DNA from: JAAFHS01 sp046049665
GTDB taxonomy: Bacteria > Pseudomonadota > Alphaproteobacteria > Rhodobacterales > Rhodobacteraceae
Direction of reading: 5' to 3'
DNA length: 64,000 nt
NCBI GenBank assembly: GCA_046049665.1
Contig: JBJOQW010000060.1
Location: 22,441 to 86,440, forward strand
A model generated the notes under the pieces. It was given only the letters and a program-made list of their open reading frames with translations. It searched no databases and was not told where the DNA came from. Position 1 is the first letter of the stretch, and each line of letters starts with the position of its first letter. Shown piece after piece: positions 15,907-23,375 of the stretch. The position numbers and the translations under genes were made by a program.

Positions 15907-16923
15907 TCAGATCGAAAGCCTGATCCCTGTGCCGCCACCCTGCGATCCGCGTTCGCGGTAGGGGGTGGTGTTGTAATGCGACCGGTAGCATTTGGAAAAA
16001 TGCGACGGGGAGGCAAAGCCGCAGGCAAGCGCCACGTTGATCACGCTCATATCCGTTTGCAGCAGCAGGTTGCGCGCCTTTTGCAAACGCAGTTCCATGT
16101 AATACCGCTTTGGGCTGCGGTTCAGGTACCGCGCGAACAGGCGTTCCAGCTGGCGCGTGCTCATCCCCACATCTTCGGCCAGATCGGCAGGCGACATCGG
16201 GTCTTCGATGTTGCCTTCCATCATGTGGATGACCTGGCTTAGTTTCGGGTGGCGCACGCCGATGCGGGTGGGCACGGACAGGCGCTGCGTATCCTGATCG
16301 GTGCGGATCGTGGAATAGATCATCAGGTCGGCCACATTATTGGCCATGTCTTCCCCGTGGTCAGCGGCAATGATGCGCAGCATGAGGTCGATCGAGCTGA
16401 TCCCGCCCGCAGTGGACCAACGGTTGCCATCCATCACAAAGACGGATTTCGACAGCTTCACCTCTTCGAATTCCTCGGCAAAGCCATCGTGGTTTTCCCA
16501 ATGAACGGTCGCTTTCTTACCATCAAGCAGGCCCGCCTTGGCCAAGGCATAGGCGCCGGTGCAAAGGCCACCGATCGTCACACCGCGGCGCGCCTCGCGC
16601 CGCAGCCAGTTGACCACGCCCTTGGTGGTGGTGTGCTGAATATCAAGGCCGCCACAGACAAGCACGGTGTCATCACGCTCAACCTCGTCCAGCCCAAGGT
16701 CCAGCCGGAAGGTTGCGCCGTTCGAGCAGGTTTTTTCCACGCCGCCCTCGCCCGCAAGGGCCCAGGTATACAGCGGATAGCCTGCGACGTGGTTGGCCAG
16801 CCGCAAGGGTTCAATCGCGCCGGCGAAGTTGATCATGGTAAAGCGGTCCAGCAGCAGAAACACAAAGCGGCGGGGGGCCGTTGTCTTGGTGACCTGAGTT
16901 GCCTTGCGCTGAGGGCTTTGCAT
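15907..16923 (-). CDS. GlxA/AraC-family transcriptional activator, GbdR-like
   Basis: 338 residues from ATG 16923 (MQSPQRKATQVTKT); the longer upstream reading is not family-like. Residues about 18-200 form a DJ-1/PfpI-like sensor domain (FVFLLLDRFTMINFAGAIEP, GGLCTGAYALAKAGLL, ATVHWEN); the last 110 form two AraC helix-turn-helix motifs (LAEDVGMSTRQLERLFARYL and NVALACGFASPSHFSKCYR). The sequence closely resembles GbdR of Pseudomonas, the activator of glycine betaine breakdown. No betaine genes are next to it here, so the regulated set must be elsewhere; the ligand is an inference. Confidence 0.85.
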   Translation of the reverse strand: MQSPQRKATQVTKTTAPRRFVFLLLDRFTMINFAGAIEPLRLANHVAGYPLYTWALAGEGGVEKTCSNGATFRLDLGLDEVERDDTVLVCGGLDIQHTTTKGVVNWLRREARRGVTIGGLCTGAYALAKAGLLDGKKATVHWENHDGFAEEFEEVKLSKSVFVMDGNRWSTAGGISSIDLMLRIIAADHGEDMANNVADLMIYSTIRTDQDTQRLSVPTRIGVRHPKLSQVIHMMEGNIEDPMSPADLAEDVGMSTRQLERLFARYLNRSPKRYYMELRLQKARNLLLQTDMSVINVALACGFASPSHFSKCYRSHYNTTPYRERGSQGGGTGIRLSI

Positions 16924-17063
16924 CGGTGCGACCTGATTGCGTCGGTATTGGCACATGCAAACTACAAATCCTGCCTGTCTGCAAGCTGCATCCTGATCGG
17001 AAACAGCGATCTCTTTGTGGCCTGCTGCTTGACAGGGGGCGGGCGAGGGAAAAGACTGCGGGC

Positions 17064-17426
17064 ATGCGCAAGATGTTTCGGCTTCACCCCTACCTGACGA
17101 CGGCCTTTGTCGTGTCATCGGTCTTGGCGGTTGGCTTTCTGATCAAGATCACCTTGGGCATCATCGGGTGGGAAGGGGGCAGGCCCGGCCCTGTCCGGCC
17201 ATGGATGACGGTGGGGCTTGTGGCGGAAAACTGGGGGTTGGAGCCGCGCGCGATTGATGCAGCAGCAGGCCTGCCGGAACCGGTGGAGGGCCGGCCTTTC
17301 ACATTGCAGGAAATCGCGGATGCGCGGGGTGTGCCGGTTGAAGAGATTATCAAACTGGTCGAAGACACGGTGCGGCAGATGAAGCGGGCCGAACATGGTG
17401 GCCATGGTGGCGGCGCAGACCCATGA
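17064..17426 (+). CDS. Small membrane-anchored protein, function unknown
   Basis: 120 residues from ATG 17064 (MRKMFRLHPYLTTAF). One transmembrane segment at about 10-32 (VVSSVLAVGFLIKITLGIIG), then a conserved-looking segment RPWMTVGLVAENWGLEPRAI and a helical region TLQEIADARGVPVEEIIKLV that resembles a small DNA- or protein-binding helix-turn-helix, ending in a His/Gly tail. The stop overlaps the DedA start (ATGA at 17423), so the two are translationally coupled and probably work together. I cannot name the family. Confidence 0.75.
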   Translation: MRKMFRLHPYLTTAFVVSSVLAVGFLIKITLGIIGWEGGRPGPVRPWMTVGLVAENWGLEPRAIDAAAGLPEPVEGRPFTLQEIADARGVPVEEIIKLVEDTVRQMKRAEHGGHGGGADP

Positions 17427-18007
17427 CAGACTGGCTGCTGGCGCTTGTGCCAACCTATGGGCCGTGGTTGCTGTTTGGCGCAACATTCCTGTCCTGCATG
17501 GCCTTGCCCATTCCGGCGTCGATCCTGATGCTGGCAGCAGGTGGATTTGTTGCGGCGGGTGATCTGGCCCTTGCCACCACGGCGGGCGCGGCCTTGGCCG
17601 GGGCGGTGGCTGGCGATCAGGCAGGTTATGCCGCCGGGCGGTTTGGTGTGGCAGGAATATTGCGTGGGGCGGAAGGCAAATCAGCGTTGCTGGCGCGGGC
17701 GACGCAGATGCTGGCACAAAAGGGGGGGCTGGCTGTGTATGTCACGCGCTGGCTGATTTCCGCGCTTGGGCCCTATGTCAATCTGGCAGGCGGGGCGGCG
17801 CGCATGCCTTGGGCGCGTTTTACCCTATGGTCGGTGCTGGGCGAAGGCACCTGGGTGGCGCTTTACGTGGGCCTTGGGCGCAGTTTTGCAGGCAATCTGG
17901 AGGCGGCCTCGGCGCAGGCGGTCAGTATTCTGGGCTTTCTTGCTGCGGGGGCGGTAGCTGTGGGATTGGGATACGTGTTGCTGCGGGCCATGCGTGGCGG
18001 GCATTAG
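17423..18007 (+). CDS. DedA-family membrane protein
   Basis: 194 residues, largely hydrophobic with four to five membrane segments, DedA/VTT fold. Members flip or carry polyprenyl phosphate or phospholipid across the inner membrane and support membrane potential. Visible marks are LSCMALPIPASILMLAAGGF, AGDQAGYAAGRFG and the conserved basic stretch VTRWLISALGPYVNLAGGAA (family pattern FxRFxPxxR then GG). It is translationally coupled to the small membrane protein upstream by ATGA. Which lipid is moved cannot be told. Confidence 0.85.
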   Translation: MTDWLLALVPTYGPWLLFGATFLSCMALPIPASILMLAAGGFVAAGDLALATTAGAALAGAVAGDQAGYAAGRFGVAGILRGAEGKSALLARATQMLAQKGGLAVYVTRWLISALGPYVNLAGGAARMPWARFTLWSVLGEGTWVALYVGLGRSFAGNLEAASAQAVSILGFLAAGAVAVGLGYVLLRAMRGGH

Positions 18008-18090
18008 CCGCGCAACTTCCCGTTTGCGCTGCCTTGTGACAGACCCTATAACCCAGCCGAATTATGCGGAAATCGACAAAGGACAGGGCC

Positions 18091-19461
18091 ATGACCAAGG
18101 GCTGGACCAAATCAGACTGGCGCGCGAAGCCGCGGGTGCAGATGCCGGATTATCCGGATCAGGCGGCCCTGAACGCGGTTGAGGCGCAACTGGCAAAGTA
18201 CCCGCCTTTGGTGTTTGCAGGCGAAGCGCGCAAGCTGAAGCGGCAGCTGGCACTGGCGGCCGAGGGCAAGGCGTTTCTGCTGCAGGGTGGGGATTGCGCG
18301 GAATCATTCGCGGAATTCAGCGCGGACAATATCCGCGACACGTTCCGCGTGATGCTACAGATGGCCGTGGTGCTGACCTATGGCGCGAAGGTGCCGGTCA
18401 TCAAGGTGGGGCGTATGGCGGGGCAGTTTGCCAAGCCGCGTTCGGCGCCGACCGAAGTGATTGATGGTGTGGAATACCCAAGCTACCGGGGCGATATCAT
18501 CAATGGCTTTGACGCCACGGTTGAATCGCGCAGGCCCGATCCGGGCCGCATGCTGCAGGCCTATACGCAGGCGGCGGCCAGCCTGAACCTGCTGCGCGCC
18601 TTCAGCACGGGTGGTTTTGCCGACATCCACCGGGTGCACAGCTGGACGCTGGGCTTTGCGGAGCATGACAAGGCGGAACGCTACCGCGAGCTTTCGAACC
18701 GCATTTCGGATGCGCTGGATTTCATGAATGCAGCGGGTGTGAATGGCGATACCAGCAATGCGCTGGCAACGGTGGATTTCTACACCAGCCACGAGGCACT
18801 GCTGCTGGAATACGAAGAGGCGCTGTGCCGGATTGACAGCATCACGGGCCTGCCGGTTGCAGGGTCTGGCCACATGATCTGGATCGGGGATCGGACACGC
18901 CAGCCAGACGGGGCGCATGTGGAATTCTGCCGTGGGGTGCAAAACCCGATTGGTCTGAAATGCGGGCCGACGACGACGGCGGATGATCTGAAGGTGCTGA
19001 TGGCCAAGCTGAACCCAGCCAATGAGGCGGGGCGCCTGACACTGATCGCGCGGTTTGGTGCGGGCAAGGTAGCTGAGAACCTGCCGCGTCTGATCAAAGC
19101 GGTGCGTGAGGAAGGTGCGAATGTGCTGTGGTCTTGCGATCCGATGCACGGCAATACGATCAAGGCGGCATCAGGCTACAAGACGCGGCCGTTTGACAGC
19201 GTTCTGCGCGAAGTGCGCGAGTTCTTTGGCATCCACAAGGCCGAAGGCACCATTCCGGGCGGCGTGCATTTTGAAATGACGGGTCAGGATGTGACCGAAT
19301 GCACGGGCGGTCTGCGCGCGGTTTCAGATGAGGACCTGTCGGATCGGTATCACACGGCCTGCGATCCGCGCCTGAATGCAAGCCAGTCGCTGGAGCTGGC
19401 GTTCCTTGTGGCGGAAGAGCTGTCTGCCATGCGCAGTTCGGGTCAGCGCATCGCGCTGTAA
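18091..19461 (+). CDS. 3-deoxy-7-phosphoheptulonate synthase, class II
   Basis: First step of the shikimate pathway: phosphoenolpyruvate plus erythrose 4-phosphate. 456 residues from ATG 18091 (MTKGWTKSDWRAKPRVQMPD), the class II (plant-like) length. FLLQGGDCAESFAEF carries the metal-binding Cys. KVGRMAGQFAKPRS and STGGFADIHRVHSW bind substrate. GGVHFEMTGQDVTECTGG and YHTACDPRLNASQSLELAFL complete the metal site. It lies alone in the plus direction, 83 bases after dedA, and shares a terminator with the PAS gene. Confidence 0.95.
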   Translation: MTKGWTKSDWRAKPRVQMPDYPDQAALNAVEAQLAKYPPLVFAGEARKLKRQLALAAEGKAFLLQGGDCAESFAEFSADNIRDTFRVMLQMAVVLTYGAKVPVIKVGRMAGQFAKPRSAPTEVIDGVEYPSYRGDIINGFDATVESRRPDPGRMLQAYTQAAASLNLLRAFSTGGFADIHRVHSWTLGFAEHDKAERYRELSNRISDALDFMNAAGVNGDTSNALATVDFYTSHEALLLEYEEALCRIDSITGLPVAGSGHMIWIGDRTRQPDGAHVEFCRGVQNPIGLKCGPTTTADDLKVLMAKLNPANEAGRLTLIARFGAGKVAENLPRLIKAVREEGANVLWSCDPMHGNTIKAASGYKTRPFDSVLREVREFFGIHKAEGTIPGGVHFEMTGQDVTECTGGLRAVSDEDLSDRYHTACDPRLNASQSLELAFLVAEELSAMRSSGQRIAL

Positions 19462-19477
19462 GGCGCGGGTGATGGGC

Positions 19478-19509
19478 AAAAGGGCCCAGGCGTGAAAGCC
19501 CGGGCCTTT
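19478..19509. terminator. Imperfect shared terminator between DAHP synthase and the PAS gene
   Basis: AAAGG/CCTTT, CCC/GGG and GGC/GCC pair with one bulge and one mismatch around GTGAAA between the convergent stops at 19461 and 19511. The T run on the plus side is short. Confidence 0.6.
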
Positions 19510-19510
19510 G

Positions 19511-20155
19511 TCATTTCACAACGCGCAGGTAGGGCACGGCAGAGGGGCGGGTCTCGGGGTGCCGGAAGGGAACCGTCTCTTCCGCAAAGACCGGAATGCG
19601 CCGGGCGACCTCGGGCGGCACCAACGGGGCGGTCTGATCAAGCGCCTCACAGGTTGTGCGCAGGATGTGAAACCGCCGGGGTGTGCGCCCGGCGGTGCCG
19701 CGCAGCACAAGGCAGCCCAGCAGCAGGTCAGGTGCATCCGTTTCGCCGCGCATTGGCAGCAGCAACATTTGCCCCATCAGCGCCGGCCTGCCCAAGCCGC
19801 GTTCCGCCTCCATCCGCAGGGTTACGGCGGTTTTGCCAGTGAAGACCTTGGTGAGCGCTGTTTCCAGTTCGGCGCGCGCCATCGGGTCAAACAACGCCGA
19901 TAGCGGCATGCCGCGCAGTTCCATGCCCATCAGATCGGTGAAGGTTGCGCCTGCCAAGCGAACCCGTGCGAGCCCCGGCGCAATCTGTTCAGCAATCACG
20001 GTCTGGTGCAGGCAATATTTCAGGCCGCGCGGGTCAAGATCAGCCCGGCGCGGCAGGCCACCACTGGGGCGCAGCGCCTCCCAGTAGCCGCGCAGTTCTG
20101 CAAAGGGCGCAATTGCCGCCCCTCCAGGCCCGACATTATCCATATCAATGACCAT
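19511..20155 (-). CDS. PAS-domain protein (PAS_5 type)
   Basis: 214 residues, soluble. A PAS_5-type fold is suggested by LRGYWEALRPSGGLPRRADL (family pattern YW..LR...LP.R.D..P), then LARVRLAGATFTDLMGMELRG, and a strand-rich end with LLPMRGETDAPDLLLGCLVL. Proteins of this type are common in alphaproteobacteria and have no output domain. The role is unknown; a signalling accessory is plausible. The 217 bases upstream separate it divergently from yicC. Confidence 0.8.
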   Translation of the reverse strand: MVIDMDNVGPGGAAIAPFAELRGYWEALRPSGGLPRRADLDPRGLKYCLHQTVIAEQIAPGLARVRLAGATFTDLMGMELRGMPLSALFDPMARAELETALTKVFTGKTAVTLRMEAERGLGRPALMGQMLLLPMRGETDAPDLLLGCLVLRGTAGRTPRRFHILRTTCEALDQTAPLVPPEVARRIPVFAEETVPFRHPETRPSAVPYLRVVK

Positions 20156-20372
20156 AACCCCAGTCCCCGTCTGCCCCAGTTCGCGTCCGCACCATTGCCA
20201 CCTGCCTGCCCGTTGTCGCGTGGCCCGCCCTCTGTTAAGCGAGTGGGGTGCGCGCGTGCTTTGGCGGCAGCGTTAGCAATGTTTTAATATAACCGCTTAC
20301 GTCGGGTTTCGGGAAACAAAGTTAGAAAATGGTAAACGCAGAGCACCTTACACCGCATGACAGGGTCATGGC
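20156..20372. other. Divergent gap, PAS gene and yicC promoters
   Basis: This 217-base gap contains an A+T-rich stretch at about 20275-20340 (including TTTTAATATAA), the likely promoter core for one or both genes. I cannot place exact boxes and see no hairpin. Confidence 0.35.
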
Positions 20373-21260
20373 ATGACCGTGTCGATGACCGGATTTGCAG
20401 CGGGGCGCGGGCAGGGGGCAAAGGCCAGCTGGGTCTGGGATCTGCGCGGCGTGAATGGCAAGGGCCTTGATCTGCGCCTGCGCGTGCCCGACTGGATTGA
20501 TGGGCTGGAGGCAGCTATCCGCACGGAACTGGGCCGCTGCGTGGCGCGCGGCAACATCAGCCTGACATTGCGCGTGGCGCGCGATGTGGAAGATGAGGGG
20601 GCCCTACGCCTGAACGCGGCAGCTTTGCAGGCGGCGCTGCGCGCAATGGGCGATGTGGAACAGGCCGCGATGGCGGCAGGCGTGACGCTGGCGCAACCCT
20701 CGCCCGCCGATGTGCTGGCGCTGCGCGGTGTTCTGGAACAGGCGGGTGCCGAGGCTGACCCCGCCCCCTTGCGCGCGGCGATTCTGGCTGACCTTCCCGC
20801 CCTGATTGCGGCGTTTCAGGACATGCGCGCATCCGAAGGGCGCGCCTTGCAGGAACTGATTGCCAGCCAGATTGACCAGATCGCTCAGCTTGTGACCGCC
20901 GCGAAAGCCGCCGCCGAAGCGCGCCGCCCCGCCGTGCAGACCGCCCTGCAGGATGCCATTGCCCGCGTCATCGCCGAAAGCGTTGATCCGGCCCGTCTGG
21001 CACAGGAACTGGCGCTATTGGCCGTGAAGGCGGATGTGACCGAGGAGCTTGACCGTCTTGGTGCCCATATCACCGCCGCGCGGGCCCTGCTGCATGAGGC
21101 GGGCCCTGTGGGGCGCAAGTTTGATTTCCTGATGCAGGAATTCATGCGCGAGGCGAATACGCTGTGTTCCAAATCAGCCGATATTGCGCTGACGCGGATC
21201 GGGCTTGATCTGAAAACCGTGATCGACCAGTTGCGTGAACAAGTGCAGAATGTGGAATGA
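20373..21260 (+). CDS. yicC: YicC-family endoribonuclease
   Basis: 295 residues, normal length. Starts MTVSMTGFAAGRGQ, the family signature (SMTGFG). The C-terminal DUF1732 half contains LDRLGAHITAARALLHEAGP, VGRKFDFLMQEFMREANTLC and DIALTRIGLDLKTVIDQLRE. The fold is now known to be an RNA-cleaving oligomer. First gene of yicC-gmk-gamma-carbonic anhydrase, each coupled by ATGA overlaps, a common arrangement with gmk. Confidence 0.92.
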   Translation: MTVSMTGFAAGRGQGAKASWVWDLRGVNGKGLDLRLRVPDWIDGLEAAIRTELGRCVARGNISLTLRVARDVEDEGALRLNAAALQAALRAMGDVEQAAMAAGVTLAQPSPADVLALRGVLEQAGAEADPAPLRAAILADLPALIAAFQDMRASEGRALQELIASQIDQIAQLVTAAKAAAEARRPAVQTALQDAIARVIAESVDPARLAQELALLAVKADVTEELDRLGAHITAARALLHEAGPVGRKFDFLMQEFMREANTLCSKSADIALTRIGLDLKTVIDQLREQVQNVE

Positions 21261-21898
21261 CCATGCAGCGTAAGGGCCTTTTGCTGATCCTGTCATCGCC
21301 TTCGGGGGCGGGAAAATCGACGCTGGCGCGCAGGCTGATGGCATGGGATCCGACCATGCGCTTTTCGGTGTCAGCCACCACGCGCGCGCCCCGGCCGGGT
21401 GAGGTGGACGGGCGCGAGTATTTCTTCCGCAGCCATGCCGAGTTTGAAGAGATGGTGGCGGCGGGCCAGATGCTGGAACATGCGACGGTATTTGACAACC
21501 GCTATGGCAGCCCGCGCGCGCCGGTTGAGGCGGCCATGGCGGAAGGGCGCGATACCCTCTTTGATATTGACTGGCAGGGCGGGCAGCAAATTCGCGCCTC
21601 GGCTTTGGCGCGGGATGTGGTTTCGGTATTCATCCTGCCACCGTCGATTGCAGAACTGGACCGGCGGCTGCGGACGCGGGGGCAGGATAGTGCCGAGGTG
21701 ATTGCGGGGCGGATGGCGAAATCGGAATCGGAAATCAGCCACTGGGGTGAATATGACTATGTCATCGTCAATGACGATATTGACAAGTCTTTCAATGCGT
21801 TGACGACCATTCTTCAGGCGGAGCGTATGCGGCGTGACCGCCAGCCGGGCCTGCCGGATTTCATCCGTGACCTGCAGCAGGAGTTTGCCGCAAGATGA
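21257..21898 (+). CDS. gmk: Guanylate kinase
   Basis: Turns GMP into GDP with ATP; needed for GTP and (p)ppGpp supply. 213 residues, normal. P-loop SSPSGAGKSTLARRL at residue 10-25; FSVSATTRAPRPGEVDGREY binds GMP. Overlaps the yicC stop by ATGA, with a second in-frame ATG two codons on. It is followed by another ATGA overlap with the next gene. Confidence 0.96.
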   Translation: MTMQRKGLLLILSSPSGAGKSTLARRLMAWDPTMRFSVSATTRAPRPGEVDGREYFFRSHAEFEEMVAAGQMLEHATVFDNRYGSPRAPVEAAMAEGRDTLFDIDWQGGQQIRASALARDVVSVFILPPSIAELDRRLRTRGQDSAEVIAGRMAKSESEISHWGEYDYVIVNDDIDKSFNALTTILQAERMRRDRQPGLPDFIRDLQQEFAAR

Positions 21899-22413
21899 TT
21901 TACGAACTTGATGGGATCATGCCCGAAATTCACCCCGACGCCTGGATCGCACCGGGGGCGCATGTGATGGGCAAGGTTCGGATCGGGGCGGGGGCGTCGG
22001 TCTGGTTCGGGGCGGTGCTGCGGGGGGATAATGAGTGGATCACGGTGGGTGAGGACACGAATATCCAGGAAAACAGCGTGCTGCATACGGATTGGGGTTA
22101 TCCGCTGACAATTGGCGCGCGCTGCACGATTGGCCACAAGGCGATGCTGCATGGCTGTGTGATTGCCGACGGGTCACTGATCGGCATGGGGGCCACGGTG
22201 CTGAACGGGGCGCAGATCGGGGCGGGCTGCCTGATTGGGGCCTGTGCGCTGGTCACGGAAGGCAAGGTGATTGCGGACGGATCGTTGGTGATGGGCGCGC
22301 CGGGGCGCGTGGTGCGCGCAGTTGATGATGAGGGGCGGGCACGGCTGCTGGCCTCGGCTGCGGGCTATGCGGCGAATGCGCAGCGGTTCAAGCAGGGGTT
22401 GGTTGCGCGCTAG
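21895..22413 (+). CDS. Gamma-class carbonic anhydrase family protein
   Basis: 172 residues, left-handed beta-helix made of hexapeptide repeats (VRIGAGASVWFGAVLRGD onward). The three metal-binding histidines are visible as LHTDWG, IGHKAMLHGC. The loop with the catalytic Glu of archaeal Cam is reduced, as in YrdA/PaaY-like proteins, so carbonic anhydrase activity is possible, not certain. It is coupled to gmk by ATGA and may be co-transcribed by chance of position. Confidence 0.88.
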   Translation: MIYELDGIMPEIHPDAWIAPGAHVMGKVRIGAGASVWFGAVLRGDNEWITVGEDTNIQENSVLHTDWGYPLTIGARCTIGHKAMLHGCVIADGSLIGMGATVLNGAQIGAGCLIGACALVTEGKVIADGSLVMGAPGRVVRAVDDEGRARLLASAAGYAANAQRFKQGLVAR

Positions 22414-22425
22414 CTGTTGCAAAAA

Positions 22426-22441
22426 TGGAATAATTGTTCCA
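22426..22441. promoter_or_regulatory. Operator palindrome, iolR promoter
   Basis: TGGAATAATTGTTCCA, with the form GGAA-N6-TTCC, known as the binding motif of the RpiR-type inositol repressor in Sinorhizobium. It lies 30 bases upstream of the regulator start. The same motif stands before iolC, so the repressor probably controls itself and the cluster. Confidence 0.7.
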
Positions 22442-22470
22442 TTATGGGTCATGATCGCGAGGGCCCTTTG

Positions 22471-23289
22471 ATGACAAAGCCGCAAACGGCACCCACCACG
22501 ATTGAAACGTTTCGTGACCGGTTGGCTGAAGTCAGCCCCGATCTGCCGCGGCGTTTGCGGCAATGCGCAGATTTCATTGCGGGAAACCTTGACCGGATCG
22601 CGGTGTCAACGGTGGCTGAGATTGCGGCGGGGGCGGATGTGCCGCCATCGGCGGTGATGCGGTTTTGCCAGATTCTGGGGTTCAGCGGGTTTTCGGACAT
22701 GCAAAGGCTGTTCCGTGATGCCTATGCGCCGGGTCTGCCCGATTATGCCACACGGCTGCGCAACCTGCAGGCAGGCAGCCCTGCGGCGATTCTGGCGGAA
22801 TTTGTTGAGGCGGGGCGTTTGTCATTGGAAAACATGGCAAAAACGCTGGACCCGGTGGCGCTGGATGCGGCGGTGGCGGTGCTGGCGCGGGCGGGGGTGG
22901 TGCATATTGCGGGGCGGCGGCGGTCTTTTCCGATTGCGGCCTACTTTGGCTATATCTTTGAAAAGCTGGCTGTGCCGGCGCTTTTGCATGATGGGGTTGG
23001 CCAGTTGGACAACAGCCATGTGCTGCGCCCCGGCGATGCGCTGATTGCCATCACCTTTGCGCCTTATGCGGAAGAAACCCATGCGCTGGCGCAAGCGGCC
23101 ATTGCGCGCGGGGTGCCGGTGGTGCTGCTGACAGACCGGTTGACCAGCCCCTTGGCGCGGCAGGCGCAGGCGGTTCTGACCATTGCCGAGGTTGATTTCG
23201 GGGCGTTCCGCGCGCCAACGGCAACGCTGGCGGTTGCTGTTTCCCTGGCCGTGGCCGTGGCTGCGGCGCGTGACTCTGGCCACGAATAG
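22471..23289 (+). CDS. iolR: RpiR-family inositol catabolism regulator
   Basis: 272 residues from ATG 22471 (MTKPQTAPTTIETF) after GAGGG; an ATG at 22444 adds nine. N-terminal helix-turn-helix (TVAEIAAGADVPPSAVMRFC and LGFSGFSDMQRLF) at about residues 35-80, then a SIS sugar-phosphate domain at about 110-260 (HIAGRRRSFPIAAYFGYIFE, ITFAPYAEETHALAQAAIAR, VPVVLLTDRLTSPLA). The family member with this architecture represses iol genes and responds to an inositol intermediate. The operator palindrome lies at 22426-22441, and iolC follows in the same direction after 86 bases. Confidence 0.85.
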   Translation: MTKPQTAPTTIETFRDRLAEVSPDLPRRLRQCADFIAGNLDRIAVSTVAEIAAGADVPPSAVMRFCQILGFSGFSDMQRLFRDAYAPGLPDYATRLRNLQAGSPAAILAEFVEAGRLSLENMAKTLDPVALDAAVAVLARAGVVHIAGRRRSFPIAAYFGYIFEKLAVPALLHDGVGQLDNSHVLRPGDALIAITFAPYAEETHALAQAAIARGVPVVLLTDRLTSPLARQAQAVLTIAEVDFGAFRAPTATLAVAVSLAVAVAAARDSGHE

Positions 23290-23310
23290 GGCTTTTACCG
23301 TGCGCCAAAA

Positions 23311-23326
23311 TGGAATAAATATTCTA
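23311..23326. promoter_or_regulatory. Operator palindrome, iolC promoter
   Basis: TGGAATAAATATTCTA, one base off the palindrome before iolR (GGAA-N6-TTCT). It lies 50 bases before the iolC start. Confidence 0.65.
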
Positions 23327-23375
23327 TGAACCTTGCCCGCCGAATCTGTGGTGGGTCGCAGGTCCGGGGGGTGCG

